Below are positions 17,622-26,537 of a DNA stretch of 64,000 bases, piece after piece (within the stretch, counting starts at the first letter, position 1; each line of letters opens with the position of its first letter). The translations under genes and the position numbers were made by a program. Source of the DNA: VAZQ01 sp963835165. GTDB lineage: Bacteria > Pseudomonadota > Alphaproteobacteria > Rhizobiales > Xanthobacteraceae. The notes under the pieces are model-generated. The model was not told where the DNA came from. It worked only from the letters and a program-made list of their open reading frames with translations, and did not search any database. Where the stretch lies: the NCBI GenBank assembly GCA_963835165.1, contig CAWIGD010000038.1:1-64000 (forward strand). Direction: 5' to 3'.

Positions 17622-17705
17622 GTGTATTGTTAATCCCGCCGCTGGATTGTCCCGGTTTTCCCTCCACCGGCGATCCGCCAAGACCCAGCCAGCAGGACCC
17701 CTTGC

Positions 17706-20663
17706 ATGTCCCGTCAGGATGCCAACGCCGCCTTCGCCCACACGTCCTTCCTCTATGGCGGCAATGCCGACTATATCGAGGACCTCCATGCCCGCTACGA
17801 GAACGACCCCAAGGCGGTCGACGCCCAATGGCAGGCATTCTTCCAGAGCCTGAAGGATGATCGCACCGATGTGCTCAAGAGCGCCCGCGGGCCGTCGTGG
17901 TCGCGGCCGCACTGGCCGCAGCCTGCGCGCGGCGAACTCATTTCCGCCCTCGACGGCGATTGGCACGAGGTCGAAAGGGCGGTCGGCGACAAGGTGAAGG
18001 CGCGCGCCCAGGCCGCGGGCGTGGAGTTTTCCGCCGCCGAGGTCCAGCAGGCCACGCGCAATTCGATCCACGCCCTGATGCTGATCCGCGCCTACCGCGC
18101 GCGCGGGCATTTCTACGCCAATCTCGACCCGCTCGGCCTCGAGCCGCACCATAACGAGGAGGACCTCGATCCGCGCTCCTACGGTTTCACCGACGCCGAC
18201 ATGGACCGCCCGATCTTCCTCGACAAGGTGCTCGGGCTCGAATTCGGCACGCTGCGCGAGATCCTCACCATCCTTCGTCGCACCTACTGCCAGACGCTCG
18301 GCGTGGAGTTCATGCACATCTCCAATCCGGCTCAGAAGGGCTGGATCCAGGAACGTATCGAGGGACCCGACAAGGAAATCACGTTCACGCGCGAAGGCAA
18401 GCGCGCGATTCTCAACAAGCTGATCGAGGCCGAGGGTTTCGAAAAATTCTCCGACCTGAAGTTCACCGGCACCAAGCGCTTCGGTCTCGACGGCGGCGAG
18501 TCGATGATTCCGGCGCTGGAGCAGATCATCAAGCGCGGCGGCGCGCTCGGCGTGAAGGACATCTGCATCGGCATGGCCCACCGCGGCCGTCTCAACGTGC
18601 TGGCGCAAGTCATGGGCAAGCCGCACCGCGCCATCTTCCATGAATTCAGGGGCGGCTCCTCCACACCGAACGAGGTGGAGGGCTCAGGCGACGTGAAGTA
18701 CCACCTCGGCGCCTCTTCCGATCGCGAGTTCGACGGCAACCGTGTGCATCTCTCGCTCACGGCAAATCCATCGCATCTCGAAATCGTCAATCCGGTGGTG
18801 CTGGGCAAGGTACGCGCCAAGCAGGATCAACTTGGCGCCACCCGGGAAGACCGAACGATGGTGATGCCGCTGCTCATTTCGGGCGACGCCGCGTTCGCCG
18901 GGCAGGGTGTGATCGCCGAGTGCTTCGGCCTGTCGGGATTGCGCGGCCACCGCACGGGTGGGTCCGTGCACTTCATCATCAACAACCAGATCGGGTTCAC
19001 CACCTACCCGCGCTATTCGCGTTCGTCGCCCTATCCGTCGGACGTCGCCAAGATGATCGAAGCGCCGATCTTCCATGTAAACGGGGACGACCCGGAAGCG
19101 GTGGTCTATGCCGCGAAAGTCGCGACCGAGTTCCGGCAGAAATTCCAGTGCCCCGTCGTCATCGACATGTTCTGCTACCGGCGCTTCGGACACAACGAAG
19201 GCGACGAGCCGTCGTTCACCCAGCCGTTGATGTACAAGGCAATCCGCAAGCACCCGACCACGAGCGAGATCTACGCCAAGAAGCTCGTGAGCGAGAACGT
19301 CGTCACGGAAGGCGAAGTCGAGAAGATGCGCGCGGACTGGCGCGCACGGCTGGACGCCGAACTGGAAGCGAGCCAGGGGTACAAGGCCAACAGCGCCGAC
19401 TGGCTCGACGGCCGCTGGGCCGACATCAAGGCGGCGCGCGACGCCGACGACCCGCGCCGCGGTCATACCGGTGCGCCGCTCGAGATGCTCAAACAGATCG
19501 GGCAGAAGATCACGGAGATCCCGCAAGGATTCCACGCCCACCGGACCATCCAGCGCTTCCTGGAAAACCGCCGCAAGGCGATCGAGACCGGGGTGGGCAT
19601 CGACTGGGCGACGGCCGAGGCGCTGGCGTTCTGCTCGCTGATGATCGAAGGGCATCCGGTGCGGCTCTCCGGTCAGGATACCGAACGCGGCACATTCTCA
19701 CAGCGTCATTCGGTGCTGATCGACCAGGAGAACGAGGACCGCTATGTCCCGTTCAATCACGTGGGCGAGCACCAGGCCCGCTTCGAAGTCATCAATTCGA
19801 TGCTGTCCGAAGAAGCGGTGGTTGGGTTCGAATACGGCTATTCGCTCGCGGAGCCGAATGCGCTCACGCTTTGGGAGGCGCAGTTCGGCGACTTCGCCAA
19901 CGGCGCCCAGGTGGTGTTCGATCAGTTCGTCTCCTCGGGCGAGCGCAAGTGGCTGCGCATGTCCGGCCTGGTCTGCCTGTTGCCGCATGGTTATGAGGGG
20001 CAGGGCCCGGAGCATTCCTCCGCAAGGCTCGAGCGCTTCCTTCAGATGTGCGCGGAAGACAACATGCAGGTGGCGAACTGCACCACGCCCGCCAACTACT
20101 TCCACATCTTGCGGCGGCAGCTCAAGCGCGACATCCGCAAGCCGCTCATCCTGATGACGCCCAAGAGCCTGCTGCGCCACAAGCGCGCGGTGTCACGGCT
20201 GGATGAGATGGGGCCGGGTACCTCGTTTCACCGTCTTCTCTGGGACGATGCACAGATCCTGGCGGACGAGAAGATCAAGCTCGTCGCCGACGACAAGATC
20301 CGGCGCGTGGTGATGTGCTCGGGCAAGGTCTACTACGACCTCTACGAGGAGCGCGAAAAGCGCGGCGTCAATGACGTCTATCTCCTGCGCGTCGAACAGC
20401 TTTATCCGGTTCCGCTGAAAGCTCTGGTGCACGAGCTCGGTCGCTTTAAGAACGCGGAATTCATGTGGTGCCAGGAAGAGCCGCGCAATATGGGCGCGTA
20501 CTCGTTCATCACGCCGTATCTCGAATGGGTCCTGGGGCAGCTCGGCGCCAAGAACAAGCAGCCGATCTACGCCGGCCGTGCCGCCTCCGCGGCGACGGCG
20601 GTCGGCCAGATGCCGCTGCATCTCAAGCAGCTCAAGGCACTGTTGGACGCGGCACTTGGATAG
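17706..20663 (+). CDS. sucA: 2-oxoglutarate dehydrogenase E1 component
   Basis: A 985-aa ThDP-dependent E1 subunit that decarboxylates 2-oxoglutarate and transfers succinyl groups to SucB. The N-terminal segment NAAFAHTSFLYGGNADYIED and the E2-binding region are typical, as are GMAHRGRLNVLAQVMGK near 291-307 and HLSLTANPSHLEIVNPVVLG near 345-364, and the transketolase-like pyrimidine domain DTERGTFSQRHSVLIDQ near 658-674. AGGA lies eight bases before the ATG. It heads the sucA-sucB-lpdA block; the normal upstream neighbour sucD is 14 kb away. Confidence 0.98.
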   Translation: MSRQDANAAFAHTSFLYGGNADYIEDLHARYENDPKAVDAQWQAFFQSLKDDRTDVLKSARGPSWSRPHWPQPARGELISALDGDWHEVERAVGDKVKARAQAAGVEFSAAEVQQATRNSIHALMLIRAYRARGHFYANLDPLGLEPHHNEEDLDPRSYGFTDADMDRPIFLDKVLGLEFGTLREILTILRRTYCQTLGVEFMHISNPAQKGWIQERIEGPDKEITFTREGKRAILNKLIEAEGFEKFSDLKFTGTKRFGLDGGESMIPALEQIIKRGGALGVKDICIGMAHRGRLNVLAQVMGKPHRAIFHEFRGGSSTPNEVEGSGDVKYHLGASSDREFDGNRVHLSLTANPSHLEIVNPVVLGKVRAKQDQLGATREDRTMVMPLLISGDAAFAGQGVIAECFGLSGLRGHRTGGSVHFIINNQIGFTTYPRYSRSSPYPSDVAKMIEAPIFHVNGDDPEAVVYAAKVATEFRQKFQCPVVIDMFCYRRFGHNEGDEPSFTQPLMYKAIRKHPTTSEIYAKKLVSENVVTEGEVEKMRADWRARLDAELEASQGYKANSADWLDGRWADIKAARDADDPRRGHTGAPLEMLKQIGQKITEIPQGFHAHRTIQRFLENRRKAIETGVGIDWATAEALAFCSLMIEGHPVRLSGQDTERGTFSQRHSVLIDQENEDRYVPFNHVGEHQARFEVINSMLSEEAVVGFEYGYSLAEPNALTLWEAQFGDFANGAQVVFDQFVSSGERKWLRMSGLVCLLPHGYEGQGPEHSSARLERFLQMCAEDNMQVANCTTPANYFHILRRQLKRDIRKPLILMTPKSLLRHKRAVSRLDEMGPGTSFHRLLWDDAQILADEKIKLVADDKIRRVVMCSGKVYYDLYEEREKRGVNDVYLLRVEQLYPVPLKALVHELGRFKNAEFMWCQEEPRNMGAYSFITPYLEWVLGQLGAKNKQPIYAGRAASAATAVGQMPLHLKQLKALLDAALG

Positions 20664-20773
20664 CAGAGGCCGCAAGGCGGACGACAGACGATCGAGGATT
20701 TGCGCCCGTCCGTCGTCGGTCTCTCTTCTGTCGTCTTTGACCGGCTGGCATGACCGCAAGGAATATTCGCACC

Positions 20774-22042
20774 ATGGCTGACATCCGCGTGCCCACACTG
20801 GGCGAATCCGTGACCGAGGCGACCATCGGCAAGTGGTTCAAGAAACCGGGTGATCCGGTCGCTGTCGACGAGCCGCTCGTGGAGCTCGAGACCGACAAGG
20901 TGACGATCGAGGTGCCGGCGCCTGCCGCTGGCGTGCTCGGCGAGATCGCGGCCAAGGACGGCGAGACGGTCGCCGTCGGCGCATTGCTTGGGCAGATCAA
21001 AGAAGGCGAAGGCGCCCCCAGCAAGACCACGGCCGCCCCGTTGGGGCGCCCGGACCAGAAGACCGACACGACCGCGCCCATCAACGCGGCGGAAGAGGAG
21101 CCGCGTCCGCGCCCAGAAACCGGGTCGAAGCCGGCAGACGACGCGCGGGTTGCGCCGTCGGTGCGGAGGCTGGCGGCGGAAACCGGCGTCGATGCCTCGA
21201 CCGTTCCCGGCTCCGGCAAGGACGGGCGCGTAACCAAGGGCGACATGATGGCGGCGATCGAGCGTGCCGCCGCCGCTCCGACGCCCGTTGCCCAGCCGGC
21301 CGCAGCCCTGCAGGTGCGTGCGCCTTCGCCCGCGGATGATGCCGCGCGCGAAGAGCGGGTGAAGATGACGCGGCTGCGCCAGACCATCGCGCGCCGGCTC
21401 AAGGAGGCGCAGAGCGCGGCCGCCATGCTCACGACCTTCAACGAGGTCGACATGGGCGCGGTGATGCATCTGCGCAATCAGTACAAGGAGCTGTTCGAGA
21501 AGAAGCACGGCGTGAAGCTCGGCTTCATGGGCTTCTTCGTGAAGGCCTGCGTGCAGGCGCTCAAGGAAATCCCCGCAGTCAACGCCGAGATCGACGGCAC
21601 CGACCTGATCTACAAGAATTACTATCACATCGGCGTCGCGGTCGGGACCGAGAAGGGCCTCGTCGTTCCGGTGGTCCGCGACTGCGATCGAAAGTCGCTC
21701 GCGCAGATCGAGAAGGAGATCGCCGACATGGGTCGGCGCGCGCGCGAAGGCACGCTCAAGATCGAGGAGATGCAGGGCGGCACCTTCACGATCTCCAACG
21801 GCGGAGTGTACGGCTCACTGATGTCCACACCGATCCTGAACGCGCCGCAGTCGGGCATCCTCGGCATGCACAAGATCCAGGAGCGGCCAGTGGCCATCGC
21901 CGGCAAGGTCGAGATCCGGCCGATGATGTATCTCGCGCTCAGCTACGATCACCGCATCGTCGACGGGCGCGAAGCGGTAACGTTCCTGGTGCGGGTGAAG
22001 GACGTGTTGGAGGATCCGGCAAGGTTCTTGCTGGATCTGTGA
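20774..22042 (+). CDS. sucB: 2-oxoglutarate dehydrogenase E2 (dihydrolipoyl succinyltransferase)
   Basis: A 422-aa core enzyme of the 2-oxoglutarate dehydrogenase complex. Lipoyl domain with the modified lysine Lys42 in LETDKVTIEV; E3-binding domain near residues 119-152 (VAPSVRRLAAETGVD, GKDGRVTKGDM); catalytic acyltransferase domain ending with DHRIVDGREAV, active-site His393. Linkers are alanine/proline-rich. The ATG at 20774 (MADIRVPTLGESV) is the conserved start; an in-frame ATG at 20750 adds eight non-conserved residues. The gap after sucA is 110 bp. Confidence 0.98.
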   Translation: MADIRVPTLGESVTEATIGKWFKKPGDPVAVDEPLVELETDKVTIEVPAPAAGVLGEIAAKDGETVAVGALLGQIKEGEGAPSKTTAAPLGRPDQKTDTTAPINAAEEEPRPRPETGSKPADDARVAPSVRRLAAETGVDASTVPGSGKDGRVTKGDMMAAIERAAAAPTPVAQPAAALQVRAPSPADDAAREERVKMTRLRQTIARRLKEAQSAAAMLTTFNEVDMGAVMHLRNQYKELFEKKHGVKLGFMGFFVKACVQALKEIPAVNAEIDGTDLIYKNYYHIGVAVGTEKGLVVPVVRDCDRKSLAQIEKEIADMGRRAREGTLKIEEMQGGTFTISNGGVYGSLMSTPILNAPQSGILGMHKIQERPVAIAGKVEIRPMMYLALSYDHRIVDGREAVTFLVRVKDVLEDPARFLLDL

Positions 22043-22087
22043 TTGTCGTCACGACTTTCGGTGGCGACCGGTAGTTCGGAGTGATGC

Positions 22088-23488
22088 ATGCCCTACGACC
22101 TCATCGTGATCGGCTCCGGTCCCGGCGGGTATGTCTGCGCCATCCGCGCGGCGCAGCTCGGCATGAAAGTGGCTGTCGTGGAAAAGGAAAAGACCTTCGG
22201 CGGCACTTGCCTCAATGTCGGCTGCATTCCCTCGAAGGCGCTGCTGCACGCCTCCGAGCTGTTCGAAGAATCCGGCCACCTGTTCGGCAAGATGGGCATC
22301 AAGCTTGGTCAGCCGAAGCTCGATCTCGCCGCCATGATGAAATTCAAGGACGAAGGCGTCGACGGCAACGTCAAGGGTGTTGCCTTCCTGTTCAAGAAGA
22401 ACAAGATCGAGACCTTCGCGGGTCTCGGTCGCATCGCCGGACCCGGCAAGGTCGAGGTGAAAGCCGCCGACGGCACCAGCCAGTCGATCGAAGGCAAGGC
22501 GATCGTGATCGCCACCGGCTCGGATGTCGCGCGCCTGCGCGGCGTCGAGATCGACGAAGAGCGTATCGTCTCCTCGACCGGTGCGCTCGTGCTGGACAAG
22601 GTGCCGCAGCGGCTCCTGGTGATCGGGGCCGGCGTGATCGGGCTCGAACTCGGCTCGGTGTGGCGCCGCCTGGGCTCCGAGGTCATCGTGGTCGAGTTCC
22701 TCGACCGCATCCTGCCCGGACTGGACAGCGAGGTCTGCCGCCAATTCCAGCGCCTGCTTGAAAAGCAGGGGATCACATTCAAACTTTCGTCCAAGGTCAC
22801 CGGCGTCGAGGTCTCGGGAAACAAGCTCAAGGCCACGGTCGAGCCGGCCGCCGGCGGTGCGGCGGAAGCAATCGATGCCGATGTCGTGCTGGTGTCGATC
22901 GGTCGCGTGCCCTTTACCGAGGGTCTCGGGCTCGAAGAAGCCGGCGTGAAGACCGACGACAAGGGACGCGTGATCGTCGATGCCCGCTACGCCACCAATG
23001 TGCCGGGCATCTACGCCATCGGCGACGCGATCGCCGGTCCCATGCTGGCGCATAAGGCGCAGGACGAAGGCGTGGCGGTGGCGGAAAACCTCGCCGGTCG
23101 GTCGGGCCACGTGAACTACGATGTCATCCCCAACGTGGTCTACACCTATCCGGAGATCGCCTCCGTCGGGAAGAGCGAGGACGAATTGAAGCAGGCCGGC
23201 ATTGCCTACAAGACCGGCAAGTTTCCCTTCACGGCCAATGGCCGTGCCAAGGTGAATCTGCAGACCGAAGGCTTCGTGAAGATCCTCGCCGACGCCAAGA
23301 CCGACCGCGTGCTTGGCGTGCACATCGTGGGCGCGGACGCCGGCAATATGATCGCGGAGGCCGCCGTCGCGATGGAGTTCGGTGCCGCGTCCGAGGACAT
23401 CGCACGCACCTGCCACGCCCATCCGACGCTGACCGAGGCGGTCAAGGAGGCGGCGCTGGCGGTGGACAAGCGCGCCATCCATATGTGA
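22088..23488 (+). CDS. lpdA: dihydrolipoamide dehydrogenase (E3)
   Basis: A 466-aa FAD flavoprotein that reoxidises lipoamide with NAD+. The FAD motif GSGPGGYVCA is at residues 9-18, the redox disulfide is Cys41/Cys46 in GGTCLNVGCIPSK, the NAD site is GAGVIGLELGSVW, and the C-terminal catalytic His-Glu pair is in CHAHPTLTEA. It lies 45 bp after sucB, completing the complex. Confidence 0.98.
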   Translation: MPYDLIVIGSGPGGYVCAIRAAQLGMKVAVVEKEKTFGGTCLNVGCIPSKALLHASELFEESGHLFGKMGIKLGQPKLDLAAMMKFKDEGVDGNVKGVAFLFKKNKIETFAGLGRIAGPGKVEVKAADGTSQSIEGKAIVIATGSDVARLRGVEIDEERIVSSTGALVLDKVPQRLLVIGAGVIGLELGSVWRRLGSEVIVVEFLDRILPGLDSEVCRQFQRLLEKQGITFKLSSKVTGVEVSGNKLKATVEPAAGGAAEAIDADVVLVSIGRVPFTEGLGLEEAGVKTDDKGRVIVDARYATNVPGIYAIGDAIAGPMLAHKAQDEGVAVAENLAGRSGHVNYDVIPNVVYTYPEIASVGKSEDELKQAGIAYKTGKFPFTANGRAKVNLQTEGFVKILADAKTDRVLGVHIVGADAGNMIAEAAVAMEFGAASEDIARTCHAHPTLTEAVKEAALAVDKRAIHM

Positions 23489-23606
23489 GGCCACCGGGGA
23501 GCGCCGGCTCCGTCCGGCAGATGCTCGTTCGGATCTCCGTCCTGCGCGTGCGTCCCGTCAGCCGTCGAGCGCCGGGATTGTCCGGCGCCGCACTGTAGGT
23601 ATAGGC

Positions 23607-24131
23607 ATGCGCCGCCTGCTTCGCCCGCTCCTGATCCTGGTGGCCCTCGTCTTCCTGTTCGAGGCGTGGCTTTGGAGCCATCTCGCCCCGATCGTTGCCT
23701 GGATCGTTGCGCACATTCCGCTGCGCGCCATCAAGGCACGGCTCAGGGCCTTGATCGATCGCCTCCCGCCCTCCGCCACCCTCGTCGTCTTCATCGTGCC
23801 GGTACTCCTGCTCCTGCCGCTCAAGTTTCTCGGCCTATGGATGCTGGCGCACGGCTCCTGGCTCGGGGCGCTCGGCGTGCTCGCATTCGCGAAGATGCTC
23901 AGCGTCGGCGTCACGGCGTTCATCTTCGATCTGACGCAGCCCAAACTCATGCAGATGCCTTGGTTTCGATGGCTGTACGACCGCGTCATGGCGGGCCTGG
24001 CCTGGGCGCACGGATTGATCGATCCGATCAAGCGCCGTCTCAGACGCTTCTTTCGAATGTGGGGACCCAGGCGCGCGGGGCGCACGTTGCGGCTGCTCGC
24101 GCGCATCCGCCGGAGGATGCAGGCAGCCTGA
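23607..24131 (+). CDS. conserved membrane protein
   Basis: A 174-aa inner-membrane protein of unknown function. Hydrophobic spans are near residues 5-25 (LLRPLLILVALVFLFEAW), 55-78 (SATLVVFIVPVLLLLPLKFL) and 80-105, and the C-terminal 50 residues are strongly basic (RRLRRFFRMW, RRAGRTLRLLARIRRR), likely cytoplasmic. Similar small proteins are found near lpd in related genomes. It converges with the DUF4337 gene, leaving only five bases between them. Confidence 0.75.
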   Translation: MRRLLRPLLILVALVFLFEAWLWSHLAPIVAWIVAHIPLRAIKARLRALIDRLPPSATLVVFIVPVLLLLPLKFLGLWMLAHGSWLGALGVLAFAKMLSVGVTAFIFDLTQPKLMQMPWFRWLYDRVMAGLAWAHGLIDPIKRRLRRFFRMWGPRRAGRTLRLLARIRRRMQAA

Positions 24132-24136
24132 CCTCG

Positions 24137-24785
24137 TCAGATCAGGTGGAGCGAGTGCAGATAGTCGGGATTGAAAAACCCCAATCCCATGATCGCCAGT
24201 CCGACGACGCCGAGACCGCCCGCAATGTACGCCAACGCGATCATGCCGGTGATGACGGCCGCTGATGCCAGCACGATGCCGATCTGAAACGCCGCCGCCG
24301 CGTACTCGTAGTGATGATAGCGCGCCAGATGGGTGTCGCGGGCGTGCTCGTACTTTTCCGCGAGCGCGCGCAATTCCTTGCGGCCGTCCTTTTCCGCCGG
24401 ATCCGATTCGTACCGCGCCACCGTCTTCATCCAGTCGTCGGCCTGCTTGAGCAGGGCCGCCTTTCTGGGCTTCGTCGGCAATGGTGCCGGCCTCGACCGT
24501 GACCGCCTGGGCGGCGGTGCGGAGCGTGGTTTGTCGGATTGTCTTGGCCTGGAAGAAATTCCAGGTATCGGATGCCCTGATGTTGAGCGAAATGCCTTCG
24601 GTCTGCGAACTCTTGCCCAAGGTTTCGGCGAACGCCAGGAACAGCGCAAGCACCGAGATCAGCAGCGCGATCTTCTTGTTCAGGCCCTCTATCAGCGTTT
24701 TTTTCCGGCCGCCGCCATGCCCGTGCTCCTCATGCTCGATCTGATGCTCGACTTCATGCTGGACCGCGTGCACGCCATGACTCAT
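24137..24785 (-). pseudogene. DUF4337 membrane protein, frameshifted
   Basis: The 5' frame encodes MSHGVHAVQHEVEHQIEHEE, a histidine/glutamate-rich start, a first membrane helix (KKIALLISVLALFLAFAET) and KSSQTEGISLNIRASDTWNF, diagnostic of DUF4337. Near 24463 an extra A in an AAA run shifts the frame; the other frame continues KAALLKQADDWMKTVARYES, a coiled segment, and two membrane helices (FQIGIVLASAAVITGMIALA and a second) to the stop at 24137. Start chosen at 24785 with GGAGGG upstream. The lesion is in a homopolymer, so a sequencing error is a real possibility. Confidence 0.8.
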
Positions 24786-24918
24786 GTCGCCCTCCGTGCT
24801 TCGTCCGACGACGATGTATCGAACCTGGTCGCTTTCGCAAGGGGGCGGCAAAGGTGGCAGGGGAGGGGCACGCCGGCGCAGCGCCCGTCACACCTTTGTC
24901 ACTTCGGCAGAAAAGCCG

Positions 24919-25434
24919 TCAATTGAGCAGGCCGCGCTCGCGCAGCAGCTTGAGGAACGAGTCCTGGGTCTCCGCCAGCATGGGCTGCATGCGCGGTAGC
25001 ACGCTGGCGAAGGCCTCGGGCAGGACTTTGGGCATTGCCTGCAACATCTTCGCGCCGGTCGCGGTGCCGTAGAAGGCAGCCAGCACGCGCATGTCCTCGG
25101 CGTTGAGATAGCGCGCGTAGATCGCCGGAAGATCCTTCACCACCTCGGACAGCCGCGCGAGACGGATGCGCTCGAATTCCCGGCGCAAGTCGGCGAGCGT
25201 TGCCGGGTCAATATTCGGCCGCTGCGTGCGCAGAGCGGTTTCGATGCCGGGCCAGGCCGCCTCCACCGCCTGCGCGTTGAGCGTGGTAAAACCGTGCGCG
25301 AACAGGAGTGCGAACAGAGCCTGTGCCGCCTCCATGCTTTCCGGCGAAGGTTGCTCCTGCGCATGCACGGCGGCGGGCACGCAATTGGCTGCCGCGAGCG
25401 TGGCGGCAAGAGCAAGAATGCGCAGTCGCCGCAT
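24919..25434 (-). CDS. secreted DUF2059 protein
   Basis: A 171-aa protein with a signal peptide (MRRLRILALAATLAAANCVP, cleavage near VHAQE). The mature part has repeated helices and ends YLNAEDMRVLAAFYGTATGA, KMLQAMPKVLPEAFASVLPR, the DUF2059 signature. Periplasmic, function unknown. It is transcribed in the same direction as xerC downstream of it. Confidence 0.8.
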   Translation of the reverse strand: MRRLRILALAATLAAANCVPAAVHAQEQPSPESMEAAQALFALLFAHGFTTLNAQAVEAAWPGIETALRTQRPNIDPATLADLRREFERIRLARLSEVVKDLPAIYARYLNAEDMRVLAAFYGTATGAKMLQAMPKVLPEAFASVLPRMQPMLAETQDSFLKLLRERGLLN

Positions 25435-25510
25435 GTATCCCCTCCTGGCGTCGCCGGGAGGCTAGCATGTCACCGCTGTCGTGCAACGGTGGGCGCGCGC
25501 CTCGCGGGCG

Positions 25511-26473
25511 TCATGCCCGTGGATGCGCGCTGCGATAGACTTCCAGCAGCCGTTCGGTATCGACCGCGGTGTAGATCTGCGTCGTTGACAGCGAGGCGTG
25601 GCCGAGCAGCTCCTGGATCGCCCGCAGGTCGCCGCCGCGCGCCAGCAGGTGCGTTGCGAAGGAATGTCGCAGCGCGTGTGGTGTCGCGCTCTCCGGCAGG
25701 CCGAGCGCGCCGCGCAGGCGCGCCATCGCAAGCTGGATGATGCGCGGGGAGAGCGGGCCGCCCTTGGCGCCGACGAACAAGGGACCGTCGGGGGGAAGCT
25801 GGTGCGGGCAGAGCGCGATGTAGTCCGCTGCGAGCTCGGTGACCTTGGCCAGGACCGGCACCATGCGCGCCTTGTTGCCCTTGCCGGTCACGGTGATGAC
25901 GTCGCCGCCCCCGGGCGCTGGAATGTCGCTGCGCTTGAGGGCCAGCGCCTCGGAGATGCGCAGGCCCGACCCGTAGAGCAAAGCCAGCACCGCGGCATCG
26001 CGGGCGAGTATCCAGGGGTCACGCTCCTCGCCGGCGCGCAGGTCGGTGTCGGCCATGCGTTTGGCGGCCGCGATCGCGAGCGGTTTCGGCAACGTCTTGG
26101 CGATCTTGGGCGTGCGCACGGCGGCAAGCGCGCCCACCTTGCCCTTGCCGTTGCGCTCGAGGAAGCGCGCGAACGACCGCACGCCGGCGAGCATGCGCAT
26201 CAGCGAGCGGCTGCCGATGCCGTCGGCGCGCCGTGCGGCGAGAAAGGCGCGCACGTCGAGCGGCGCGAGGCGCGCCAGCGCTGACAGCGTCACCCGGCCG
26301 TCGAGGTGGCCGGACAGGAAGCCAAGGAATTGGCGCAGATCGCGCTCATAGGCTTCTACCGTTTTCGGCGACATCCGCCGTTCGGTCGACAGGTATGCGA
26401 GCCAGCACGCGAATTCGCGTGCGACCTCGGGGGCCGCGAGGATTAGATCGGGAGCGGGTGTTGTCCTTGACAT
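25511..26473 (-). CDS. xerC: tyrosine recombinase XerC
   Basis: A 320-aa site-specific recombinase for chromosome dimer resolution at dif. N-terminal SAM-like core-binding domain (ACWLAYLSTERRMSPKTVEA), then the catalytic domain with arginine in YGSGLRISEALALK, lysine in TGKGNKARMVPV, the HxxR box HALRHSFATHLLARGG, the histidine in LLGHASLSTTQ and the nucleophile tyrosine in IYTAVD. It is divergent from priA; its ATG lies only 65 bp from the priA start used here, so the promoters overlap. Confidence 0.95.
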   Translation of the reverse strand: MSRTTPAPDLILAAPEVAREFACWLAYLSTERRMSPKTVEAYERDLRQFLGFLSGHLDGRVTLSALARLAPLDVRAFLAARRADGIGSRSLMRMLAGVRSFARFLERNGKGKVGALAAVRTPKIAKTLPKPLAIAAAKRMADTDLRAGEERDPWILARDAAVLALLYGSGLRISEALALKRSDIPAPGGGDVITVTGKGNKARMVPVLAKVTELAADYIALCPHQLPPDGPLFVGAKGGPLSPRIIQLAMARLRGALGLPESATPHALRHSFATHLLARGGDLRAIQELLGHASLSTTQIYTAVDTERLLEVYRSAHPRA

Positions 26474-26537
26474 GGCACCATATATCTCCCCCCTTCCTTC
26501 ACTCTTTCTTAAACGCTTGCAATCGGCCGGATCGCCT

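Noticed and set aside
26471..26474. Overlapping divergent start codons of xerC and priA (CATG)
   Set aside because: The priA family N-terminus begins at 26538, so the overlap at 26472 is probably coincidental.
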